From assembly GCA_022495005.1 (NCBI GenBank), contig JAGYXB010000658.1, positions 248,001 through 312,000 on the forward strand: a DNA stretch of 64,000 nucleotides, given 5' to 3'. This DNA comes from Rhyacophila brunnea (Eukaryota; Arthropoda; Insecta; Trichoptera; Rhyacophilidae). Both the position numbers and the translations under genes were made by a program. Of this stretch, positions 30,105 to 40,476 are shown piece after piece. Below the pieces are notes generated by a model. That model worked only from the letters and a program-made list of their open reading frames with translations. It made no database searches and had not been told where the DNA came from. Position 1 is the stretch's first letter. Every line of letters begins with the position of its first letter.

Positions 30105-32706
30105 GAAGCGCCTAGTTTCAAAAGCCCCTAAAACGGTTTTCATAAAATTTTGAGTTAGATATATATTTAGAGATATATTTTTACCCACTATATGTTGGAC
30201 AAAGTTATAGTTTCAAAAAAGCCCTCAATCCATCAAAAATTAGGCTTAATTTCAAAACCCCCTAAAACAGTTGGCGTGTGAATTTCAAATCCCCGTAAAA
30301 TGAATAAGCCAATCAGCGGCTGCTCTGATAGTCATGTGACTTAGTTCAAAATTAAAGTGACTTAGTGTTGATCGCTCTATAGGTAATTAGAATTTTTCGA
30401 TATTTATAATGAATGTTTAACTGATTATTGTGTCGAAACGTATGCCCAATGAGTCAAGGAAGCATTTACAAAGAAAATAAATATGAGAAGTCAATATCGA
30501 ACGCCAAAAACGGTAAGTGAATATTGACAATTTCTGCGTGTTATTTGTCCAATAATACAGTGGTGTCTCGTCATACTGTCCTTATTGTTGATTATAAAAT
30601 TACTTGATTTAAAATAATTACAGTTCACCATAGAAAACGTTAAATATGTACCTATTGACTTAATACTTTTTCCACATACTTTATTAATTATCAGGACCGG
30701 TTTTACCTACTTATTATTTTCTATACAAATATTTAAAAATGCATAACAACTAAATATAAAGTAGGGTCAGCCACTCACTAGAATAAAAATAATTATATCT
30801 ACACTTTACCTATACCGTTCATCCGATTACGATGAAACTTTCGTCAGTTGTTGTGCACACACCCACAAAGACTTTTGAATTAGTACAACCATCTACTTCT
30901 ATTCCATCTTCTTCTCTTAGTATGCGTTCCTATAACAATAATCCGATTGCGATGAAACTTTGGTGAGTTGTTGTGCGAACGCCCGCGAAGGTTTCTGAAT
31001 TAGTACACCCATCTTCTTCTTCTTCTTCTATTTTTATGCATTGCTATACCATTCACCCGATTGCGATGAAACTTTCATCAGTTGCTGTGCTCACACCCGC
31101 GAAGGTTTCTGAATGATCATGAATTTCATCGCAATTGGATGAATGGTATAGGAACGCACACGCATGCAAGAAGATAGAATAGAAGAAGCTGGTTGTAATT
31201 GTTGAGAGATAGCCGTCTAATAGAATAATATAACAATATAATTAAGTAATATAATTATGAATATAAGAATAAAGAAGTACGTGTCGTGACCTAGCACTCG
31301 CTGCGCCGATGCTAGATACCGACTATTGTTTGTAAGAAAGAGACAGATTCTACTTCCCACTATTACGCCGCACCTGTGTGTGTCGACGTGATACTAGTTA
31401 GTTCTCTTCGGTTAATTGTAACGCGCGCAATAAAAATGTAATCTGTTATAATAATTCTGTATAATAATATTCATGCTGTTGAATATAAATAAAGTTAATC
31501 GTATATTAAAACTACGTTGCTTATTTACGATCCGCAAAACAATCCACTATTCCCAACAGTAATAATTCAGAAACCATCACGGGTGTGCGCACAAGAACTG
31601 AAGAAAGTTTCACTGCAATCGGATGAATGGTATAGGAACGCATACAAATAGAAGAAAATAGAATATAAGAAGAAGAAGAAAATGATAGTTGTACTAATTT
31701 AGAAACCTTCGCGGGTGTGCGCACAGCAACTGACAAAAGTTTCATCGCAATCCGGAGAATGGTATAGGAAAGCACACGCATAGAAGAAAATAGAATAGAA
31801 GAAGAAGAAAAAAATAGTTGTACTACTCCAGAAACCTTCAAGGGTGTGCGCACAACAACTGACGTAAGTTTCGTCGCAATCGGATGAATAGTATAGGAAC
31901 CATATGAATAAAACAAAGATATAATGAAGAAGGAGATGGTTGTACTAATTCAGAAACCTTCGCGGGTTTGCGCACACCAACTGACGAAAGTTTTATCGCA
32001 ATCGGATGAATGGTATAGGAACACATACGAATAGAAGAAGAAGAAGATAGTTTATCTAATTGAGACACTTTTGTAAGTGTGCGCACAACAACCGACGAAG
32101 AAGAATATAGATTTACCAAATAAAAAACCATCGCAAGTGTGCACATAATAACTCACGAAAGTTCCATCGCAATCGGATGAATGGTAAAGGAACGCACGCG
32201 GGACAAACAAACAGTCATTTTTAATTTATAAGTATAGACTACTGTTCTTTTTCATTATTATTCGTAATATTTTTAATTATATAATATCTATGTATACAAT
32301 AGTAAATTCCATATCTTTAACATACTTTATATTGTTAATTTTAGTTACCTACTTCGAATAAATATTTTTTTAATTTGTACAAAACAAGAAATATTACCGC
32401 AGGACGCCTTTTGCTATTTCTTCGTGCATTACCCCCTAAAATCGTACATGTTAATTTCCAAAGCTCCCAAAACTGTAGTTGAGTTTCCGTTTAAAGTCCG
32501 CTAAAATGAAAATAATTTAATTTTATATATATTCTCTCAGTAAAATATGCAAAAAGTGAGTAAGGGTTACTAAATATTATACTCTTTATATTGCATGAAT
32601 CAAATAATAAATACATAAAGTTATCGCATTCAATAGATATGACTTTTTCTTATTTTTCTCAGAACTGTCAAAAGTCGTTTTAGGGGCTTTTGAAACTAGA
32701 AGCTTC
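30105..32706. mobile_element. 2.6-kb TIR element with internal satellite arms, intron 1 of gene C
   Basis: Flanked by ATTT at 30,101-30,104 and 32,707-32,710; introns of D and E have one ATTT at the same place. Termini GAAGC...CTAGTTTCAAAAGCCCC are inverted at the right end (GGGGCTTTTGAAACTAG...GCTTC). Diverged copies of TTTCAAAAsCCCCTAAAA recur just inside both ends. The interior has + oriented satellite units, a ~350-bp spacer and − oriented satellite units, so the element can fold on itself. No transposase is visible. A copy lacking the left end is in intron 1 of gene F. Confidence 0.85.
30810..32210. repeat. inverted pair of ~130-bp satellite arrays inside the TIR element
   Basis: Three + oriented units (30,810-31,140) contain CATCCGATTACGATGAAAC, GTCAGTTGTTGTGC, CCCGCGAAGG and TCTTCTTCT. 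Five or six − oriented units (31,555-32,200) follow a unique spacer. Unit length is about 120-135 bp. Open frames at 31,521-32,146 on the minus strand repeat the same peptide and are not genes. Confidence 0.8.
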
Positions 32707-32866
32707 ATTTAATAAACGCCGGACTATACCCTAAAAATGACGTCATGATATTCTTTAAGTATAATAATCAACCAATGTGTGCGAATAGTATAATAAAATA
32801 ATAGAAACATTACGTGAAACTTCATATTGGTGATACTGTTACATAATATTATTAATGTTATTTTAG

Positions 32867-33019
32867 ATGCGCGACAACGGTCTGATCAATATAAAGTCTG
32901 AGAATGGTAATGAAGGAATCGTCATCAAAGAAGAATTTATTGACAACGCAATCGGCCAAACTGATAATAAAAGTCCTCAACCTGGCTGCTCTGATCCACT
33001 ATACATGCCATTAGATCAG
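32867..33019 (+). CDS. zinc-finger gene C, exon 2
   Basis: 51 codons, phase 0/0, ATG directly after the acceptor. Variants AIGQTDNKSPQPGC and SDPLYMPLDQ are shared with gene F but not with B, D or E, a marker of the C/F recombination. IKSE and IKEE motifs are intact. Confidence 0.85.
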
Positions 33020-33141
33020 GTATTTATATCAATTACTTGTCAAAACACATTGTATAGTTAGTATAAATGAATACAATTATTTCTTTGTACTCTACAATTG
33101 TATAATACAATTATTGAATGATCAAACTTTTCTTTGTGTAG

Positions 33142-34458
33142 GTTTATAGCCAGCAATGTTTAACAGTACTTCACAGTAAATCACTGGAAATCGGAAGAAA
33201 AGACACAGTTGACAATAGCTTGGTCAACAACATCATAGCACCTGCAACCAGTAATATCAAACGTGTGATGATACAGCATTCCGAAATAACTATCGATGAA
33301 CAGAACTACAAATTGGAAATTCAGAAATTATATTTGCCTAAGGTGGTGCGAATTAAGTTGACAAGAGTTAAATATTTTCCATGTAACTTTGTTTGCCAGA
33401 ATTGTTATGGAGTGTTTGAATCTAAGCATCATCTAAATTGTCACTACGTTTCATGCATGAAATCTCAGCATCCCAATTCATCCAAGTCGCATACGTGTGA
33501 AAAACATCATCAATGCGATGTGTGTTTTAAAAAATTCTTGCGAAATGGAGATCTTAAGGTACATAAAATGATACATTCTGGTGAAAAACCACATCAGTGT
33601 GATGTGTGTTTTAAAAAATTTCTGCAAAAAAATAAACTAAAAATACATACAATGACACATACTAGTGACAAACCACATAAATGCGATGTGTGTTTTAAAA
33701 ATTTTCTGCGAATTGGTACCCTTAAATTACATAAAATGACACATACTAGTGACAAACCACATCAATGCAATGTATGTTTTAAAAAATTTATACAAATTTG
33801 TCAGCTCAAAGAACATAAAATGACACATACAGGTGAAAAACCTCATCAATGCGATGTGTGTTTTAAAAAATTTATACGAAAGAGTAATCTCAACCAACAT
33901 AAAATAACACATTCTACTGAAAAACTACATGAATGCGATGTGTGTTTTAAAAAATATCTGGCTATTGGTAGACTCAAAATACATAAAATGCAGCATTCAG
34001 GCAAAAAACCGCATAATTGCGATGTGTGTTTTAAAACTTTTCTGCGAATTGGTAACCTTAAATTACATAAAATGACACATACTAGGGACAAACCACATCA
34101 ATGTGATGTATGTTTTAAAAAATTCATAAAAATTTGTCAGCTCAAAGAACATAAAATGACACATTCAGGTGAAAAACCTTATCAATGCGATGTGTGTTTT
34201 AAAAAATTTATACGAAATGGTAATCTCAACCAACACAAAAAAACACATTCTACTGAAAAACCACATCAATGCAATGTGTGTTTTAAAAAATTTAAACGAA
34301 TTAGTACTTTCAAAAAACATAAAAAGAGACATACTAGAAAATTAAGTCCAAAAACGCTACTTTACAGGAGAGACTCAAGACGGTATAACTTTGTCAATAA
34401 TATATTTATTAATATCGTATTTTTTTTTTCCATGGTAAGGGAAAGGTTAAAAGAATGA
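33142..34458 (+). CDS. zinc-finger gene C, exon 3: 10 C2H2 fingers with a novel tail
   Basis: 438 residues, 548 for the whole protein. Degenerate C2HC finger (CQNC...HYVSC), then 10 C2H2 fingers. Fingers 3-5 and 7-9 are duplicated blocks (LRIGxLKLH, ICQLKEH, SNLNQH or GNLNQH). Linkers are often TSDKP or STEKP rather than TGEKP. The C-terminus is unusual: after RKLSPKTLLYRRD the frame runs through former 3' UTR and into the intergenic block (FINIVFFFSMVRERLKE) to a TGA at 34,456. A deletion of about 2.2 kb relative to units B and D brought the intergenic block up to the gene. It is otherwise intact and expected to bind DNA. Confidence 0.88.
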   Translation, partial: VYSQQCLTVLHSKSLEIGRKDTVDNSLVNNIIAPATSNIKRVMIQHSEITIDEQNYKLEIQKLYLPKVVRIKLTRVKYFPCNFVCQNCYGVFESKHHLNCHYVSCMKSQHPNSSKSHTCEKHHQCDVCFKKFLRNGDLKVHKMIHSGEKPHQCDVCFKKFLQKNKLKIHTMTHTSDKPHKCDVCFKNFLRIGTLKLHKMTHTSDKPHQCNVCFKKFIQICQLKEHKMTHTGEKPHQCDVCFKKFIRKSNLNQHKITHSTEKLHECDVCFKKYLAIGRLKIHKMQHSGKKPHNCDVCFKTFLRIGNLKLHKMTHTRDKPHQCDVCFKKFIKICQLKEHKMTHSGEKPYQCDVCFKKFIRNGNLNQHKKTHSTEKPHQCNVCFKKFKRISTFKKHKKRHTRKLSPKTLLYRRDSRRYNFVNNIFINIVFFFSMVRERLKE

Positions 34459-35790
34459 ATGCCGATATAAGAATTTGAAAAATAATGTAAATGGTTTTAT
34501 ATAGATAAATAATTTTATTATATACCTAGTTATAAAATTGAATTGCATGTAAGCATTATAAATAATAAGTTTTATATTACCTAAATAGATAAACTCGTTA
34601 GAAAATAAATAATAGTATAGTGTAGTTATGTGACCGCGTGAAAAAAAATCAACGCTTGTAAAATGTGTCATTTCAAAGTCTCTGACTACTGAGTCATATC
34701 CAGATAAGTCGCCCACAAGCCAAACGGCCCCAATGGTCCCTTTGTTATCACAATAGGTTACTGTTCCAGGTTGTTTCTTTTGGGTGAGGTGATGGTTTCA
34801 GTAGATTGTGATAGAATGTAGGCCGAAAAGAATTCAGTTTGCGTCTCTAGCTAAAATTGAAGTGACCTTGCTCCGCGAAAGTATTTTAATTTATAAAATC
34901 GTTGTTTCATAATATTAAATAATTAAGGACATAAGTGAATAATCGACAACTTTACTATAAAACTAAATAATCATTAAGTATATAAATAAACACCTGTTAA
35001 TTGTATAATAACGAGTGGAAAATATACAAATAAATATAATTACCAGTCAACCAGTGGTTTTATTAATTACCTGTCCATCCGTATTCATATAAAGAAAACT
35101 CAGCTTACCTCCAACCTTCGCCACTAATATTGCACTGCCTTTAACTTCCTAATCATACAACAGCATTTTCAACTAGGCAGACAGTAAAATTAAGACAAGA
35201 AAGCGAGTTAATTCTTTTTTCAAAATCGTCAAACGCCATTACGCAAATTTGCAGCATTGAATCCGAACTAACTTTCTATACAAAACAGAATTAACTGAAA
35301 ATGAATTCAATTCATCGTATTCTGATATGCTCTAAACGTTTCAAATTTCTAGCTGGTCGGGAAGTTAGTTAAAAAATCAATTGCAAGATTTGTACTTGAC
35401 GAACAAGAAAACGTGGTAATAAAGAAGTTAACCTTTCCGACGAGCACCATGTATGATAGTGTACCTTCAGAACGCCTCAATGGATAAGTCAAACCCAAAC
35501 CATGAGAATGATAATCGACCTGTTGACTTCAACCGTAAGTTTGTTTAGTAAATGATGCGCCATCTTGATTTACCAAATATCCAAATACCTAACGCTTTTA
35601 GCAAAATTCGGATGAATTCGATGCGTAATCAATTTAAGAGTTCGTAAGGCATTTACTGCTGTTCATTGGATTAGTCAATGGATGTCTGCTGATTATTATG
35701 GTGTTGTTTTTAAATCGCTTTGATGGATATACGCCATACATGGGGTTAGATTACACCAATGCTCTTTTCAAAACTTTTTGTATCATATTA
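34429..35790. repeat. duplicated intergenic block, copy after gene C
   Basis: Counterpart of 26,208-27,620 and 45,166-46,490. Here it directly follows the gene because the transposase relic, the satellite and the rest of the 3' flank are deleted. No gene seen. Confidence 0.75.
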
Positions 35791-35919
35791 ATGTTTTTAA
35801 CCAAAAACTATAATAATATTATAAATCGGAAAGAAGTTGGTATTCATATAGGAAAAATTATTCTACATTCAACAATATAAATTCTGATGACAACGCGTAC
35901 TATAATTTTTGTTGAAAAA

Positions 35920-36400
35920 TATCATATTATTCTTGCTTGGAATCAGTGTTGCCAACCGTACTATAATTATAGTATTTGTACTATAATTTTGGTCCGCGTA
36001 CTATGTACGATAAAAAACAGGTATAGTACGCCCAAAATACTATAATTTTGAATATCTGGAAAAATATGTAAAAAGTACTAAAATTTCGATATTTCCGTTC
36101 GACAAATTGGTTCAAAGTACTAAGTAATTTCGCAATATAAGAAGATTTGGAGAACTTTGAAATAATTGCTTGAAAAACAAAAAAAAATCGCTTGACTTTG
36201 GTTTCAAATGAAATTTCTTGAATTCATCGGTAAGCATTATTGGTCGGAAGAGATACCTAAATAAAAAGGGGTCTCGGAGTTTCTCAAATTCTCGGTTATT
36301 TTTTCTAAGATACAAAAAACCTATACAATTTCAATAGGTGACGACGCGTACTATACTTTTTCCCCAAATATTATAATTTTGGAGGCTCTGTACTATAATT
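35920..36400. repeat. ACTATAATTTT-rich block upstream of gene D
   Basis: Counterpart of 27,940-28,400 upstream of gene C, with the same order of inverted ACTATAATTTT motifs. No coding sequence; the minus-strand frame at 36,112-36,315 is an artefact. Confidence 0.55.
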
Positions 36401-36528
36401 CCACTTTGAAAAGATGGCAACACTGCTTTGAATGCGAATTATAAAGGTGGAAACACTGGTGAAAGTAAAACAGTGTCAGAGGACGTTAAGCTAGTGACAG
36501 CTGATATTGATATTAAATACCGCATAAA

Positions 36529-36705
36529 ATGGAAGTAAAACCCGAAATTAAGGATGAAATATTGCCAGACAACACGGCGGAGGTGATCGGAGACAGTGCA
36601 TACCAATGGATTGACGTAAATCACTCCAAAAGAAAAGGTCGATTTGACATGTCAGTCAAACAGGAAAATATCGATGACGACAACAAAAGTGTCCACTTAA
36701 AAGAG
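36529..36705 (+). CDS. zinc-finger gene D, exon 1
   Basis: 59 codons, ATG 36,529 to GAG|gtaagt. Starts MEVKPEIKDEILPDNTAEVI, ends NKSVHLKE, with three psi-K-x-E motifs (VKPE, IKDE, VKQE). Closest to gene C exon 1. The intron is 3.5 kb and carries two replaced segments. Confidence 0.85.
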
Positions 36706-36954
36706 GTAAGTAGATTCCTAATTTGTTTAGGCGGGCAACAAAAACGATTGTACAATGGTTTTTCCTTTCAATTTTACGAAATCAGTAGGTAATACAAAAT
36801 TGAAAATTAACTAGGTAACCCACATTAGTGAAAATGACGCAGTGTATCGTACTGTGAGAAAACTTTACAGTGACGGGCGGCGGCTTAGAGAACAAGATCC
36901 CCTCCGCTCGCGTTTCAGTATTCATTCCCCTCACCATAAACGCATTTGACATTT

Positions 36955-38965
36955 ATAATTATTATTATTATAAGTATTAACAATTTATAAACATATAATA
37001 TTTAATTCCATAATAATAATGACACTGGAGCGTTGACGGTGTGATGGATAAATTGGAACTTATATTAGAACTGATTGACATGAGAAGTATGGCGTTAAAT
37101 AGGAGTTTAGAAAGTACATATTAGGGTAACCTTTGTACTTGTTTTGATATTAGAGAAATGGAAAGTTTATAATATTTGATATATAGTGTTATTGAAGTTA
37201 AACATGAATAGTATTGATAATAGGATATAATGGACAACATTGGCTAGACGGTCAAATAGAAAAGATAATTATGTTAGGCGTGTAAACATCAATTGATTCA
37301 TCAGGGCTTCTCAATGCGTAAGATGTAAAATATATGAGAGTAGGTACATAACACTATGCATAATATGTATATGGTAAGTACCTACCTATACTATCACGAT
37401 AACCATTTACTTTTAGTTGTTTACCCTCTACGTTAAGAGATTTCCTATAAATAAATATTGTAATGATTATATATTTATTCAATAACGTAACATAATGTAG
37501 TATTAAATCTAAAAATAAAAGAAATATGAAAGTATGTAATAGCGATTTCAACATATAGAGACTACTAGGGATATCTAGCGTCAAATTCGAAAATATATCG
37601 TTTATTTGACAGTTAAGCGCCCATAGACATCAAAAAGTGGCCATAGAGGAAAATATTTTTCTGTTTATGTATAAGGAATACTTGTTTCAAATAGACGTGC
37701 ATATACAAACACCGTTATTTGAATGGAGCATTGTGGAACACGAAGCGATTTCTGTATACAGTTTCGCAAGCACCTCCATGAACACTAGACTAGTTAGTAC
37801 ATGGTTGTTAACGGAAACAGCGTATTACCCTGTTCATGCAATATTTTCGAATGCGATTTTACGCCAGATGGCGTGCAAAACGTATAATTCCGTTCACGGA
37901 AATTTAGTACATAAGCATCTCGCCGAACCCGAACACCTAATGCCCCTCTAACATAAGTTTAGCGAACCGATTGCTAAATTCGGCAGAGTCCATTTTTGAC
38001 AAATCGCAACTGACAGCCCGCGTTTGTTGATAATTGTCATAGGTAGGTACTTGTTTTCTTCCGTATTTCATTATGATTCAGTGTATTATTTTGATTATTG
38101 TCTAATGGTATTATCTATTTTACAATTGATTCTATAATTGGTGCTTCATTTTATTCAATCATGAATGCTTTATTTATAGGTACCTATTAAACTTTGCTTT
38201 CGTAGATAAATCTAATCTACAATGCCGCAAATTTCGTAAAAGCGGCGACGCTTTCAAATTTAAGAGTCTCGTTAGTAAATACACATCAGACGCAGATTCA
38301 TGAAATCAAATAAATACAAGTAATATAATGTTTTGAACAACTCAATTCACATGATTATGCTGGAATCGATTTATGCATAATAATTATATGGTAGGTAGGT
38401 ATACTATCACGATAACCATTTACTTTCATTTGTTTATATTGTAATGATTATTTATTCAATAACGTTTATTCGGCATTCGGATTATCCGGCTATAATGTAG
38501 TATTAATCGAAAAATAAAAGAAATACTATGAAAGTAAATGTAATAGCGAGTTCAAAATATTATATGGACCACTAGGGATATCTAGCGACAAAATGTGAAA
38601 AATTATCATTTATTTGACAGTTAAGTGCCCATAGACATCAAAAACTGACCATAGAGAAAAAATATTTTTCTGTTTTAATATAAGGAATAACATTTGGAAA
38701 AATGTATACCATTATTTGAAATTTGCTATAATATCGTTACTGTTCTGGCAGAAGACACTTATTCGAAAAAATTACATATTGAGTTAGTTATACCAAAATG
38801 TTCCTTATTTCAAACTTTTCCGTCTTCCTTTTTCATTCTTTTTACGATTACTTACTTAATAAACTCACATGATAGACCATTTCAAACATTTTAACAACTT
38901 CAAAGTCAAATTACTCAAAATTAGTATTCTCCAGTTAGTGTGTTCTGCCAAAACAGAGACGTTAT
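36955..38965. repeat. 2-kb insertion in intron 1 of gene D bearing direct repeats
   Basis: Intron similarity to the other genes stops near 36,955 (catttgacattt) and resumes near 38,966 (ggtacctatttcagaaagtgg). Inside, about 280 bp beginning ACTATCACGATAACCATTTA (37,390) recur directly at 38,403-38,680, both ending with 'gacagttaag' and 'catagacatcaaaaa'. These may be the terminal repeats of a small retroelement or a local duplication. The frame at 37,637-37,951 (104 codons) lies between them and has no recognised domain. Confidence 0.5.
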
Positions 38966-39309
38966 ATAGGTACCTATTTCAGAAAGTGGGAAATAATATC
39001 TTCTAATCCTGCCTATACTCACAATACTTCGAAATCGAAAACCATAGATAAGATCAACAGGAGCGCCACCCCAAAAGTTTTCGGTCTCTAGTAATAATAT
39101 TAACCAAAACAATTGAGTAAGTATTGATTTTTACCAATGATTTAAAGACCGATATTATATTTTTTTGTAGTGGTGAATACAAGAGATCGTTACGAGTTAC
39201 GACTTTCACTCCATATTATTTTGCATTTGAATCTGCCATTATTCTCGTAACACGACAAGGATAATAAATATTGCTTTATCGCTCTAGCAAAGCGCTAGCA
39301 GTTTACAGT

Positions 39310-39960
39310 GGCGAAAGGTGACTTTTTGAAAGAGATAGGCTATGGGAGTAACCAATCTTGTCAGATATATTTGCGGGAAAAAAGAAGATAACCCAATATT
39401 ACTGCTGATGAATAGGTACGCTAAAACGAATAAATTTCAAAATCTTCATTGGTTTGTTATAATTAGTTCATAAAAATAACCAATTAGTTTGAATTACTTA
39501 TGTATATTCCTAAACATTTATAAACGTAACATACGCTCAAAATATAATACCTATCATCTTTGAAAATATCCGTTGTTGATATATATTATGTTCCATAACA
39601 ATTTATATTTTAACCCGTAAAACTACACATTTTAAAATACTTCTATATTTAAAACACAGACTGGTAGGTACAATATCAGATTTCTTAGTTGTCTAATGAG
39701 TGAACTTATAAATAAATAAAAATCACGAGATAAATTATTTTATATTTTGAACAACAATCAATACATATTTATGTGATTGACGTAAGCGCTGGCGAAACAG
39801 CTTATACATTTGTATGCGGGACGCCAGACATTTTGAATAAATGAGAAAAAAACTTCATATTGAAAAACCCGTCAATTCACACGTAAATAATCCTATACAA
39901 TATGTGAAGCGAAATGCGGTGTGTTCTATTTTTTTAAACTTTCGAGAGATGCCATTTTTC
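39310..39960. other. unrelated segment in intron 1 of gene D
   Basis: From CAGTGGCGAAAGG at about 39,313 to 'gttaatttgtatatcggcag' the sequence does not match introns of the other genes. A CAGTGGCG start suggests a DNA transposon end, but I found no matching inverted terminus. No gene seen. Confidence 0.35.
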
Positions 39961-40201
39961 GTTAATTTGTATATCGGCAGTTTAAAGGTACCTACCTGTC
40001 CAGTGATTTATCCGAAACTAAGACTAAATACGTGAACCGCATTAAATAAACGCCGGACTATACCTTAAACAATGACGTCATGATATTCGTAAAGTATAAT
40101 AATCAACCAATATATGCTAATAGTGTAATAACATAATCGAAACATTACATGAAACTTCAAATTGGTGATTCTGTTACATAATATTATTAATGTTATTTTA
40201 G

Positions 40202-40354
40202 ATGCGCGAAAACGGTCTGGTCAATATAAAGTCCGAGAATGGTAATGAAGGAATCGTCATCAAAGAAGAATTTGTTGACAACGCAATCCGCCAAACCGGT
40301 AAAAAGAGTCCTCAACCTGGCTGTTCTGATCCACAATACATGCCATTAAATCAG
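40202..40354 (+). CDS. zinc-finger gene D, exon 2
   Basis: 51 codons, phase 0/0, with NGLVNIKSENGNEGIVIKEE, RQTGKKSPQPGCSDPQ and MPLNQ. Both IKSE and IKEE are present. Acceptor ttattttag, donor CAG|gtattt as in the other genes. Confidence 0.85.
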
Positions 40355-40476
40355 GTATTTATATCAATTAACTGTCAAAATACATTTTATAGTTAGTATA
40401 AGTGAATACAATTATTACCATGTACTCTACAATTATATAATACAATTATTAAATTATCAAACTGTCCTTTGTGTAG

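Noticed and set aside
31521..32146. Serine-rich minus-strand frames (…YTIHPIAMKLSSV…VRTPAKVSELVQ…)
   Set aside because: They are translations of the ~130-bp satellite; the same peptide recurs in both orientations and in all arrays, with breaks at random points. The same holds for 55,633-56,408 and 60,974-62,195.
30810..32210. CRISPR-like array
   Set aside because: Repeats are ~130 bp, diverged, without regular unique spacers, and the DNA is clearly from an animal nuclear genome.
37637..37951. 104-codon + strand frame in intron 1 of gene D
   Set aside because: No domain, no homologue among the other introns, and it lies in an insertion with direct repeats; not supported as a gene.
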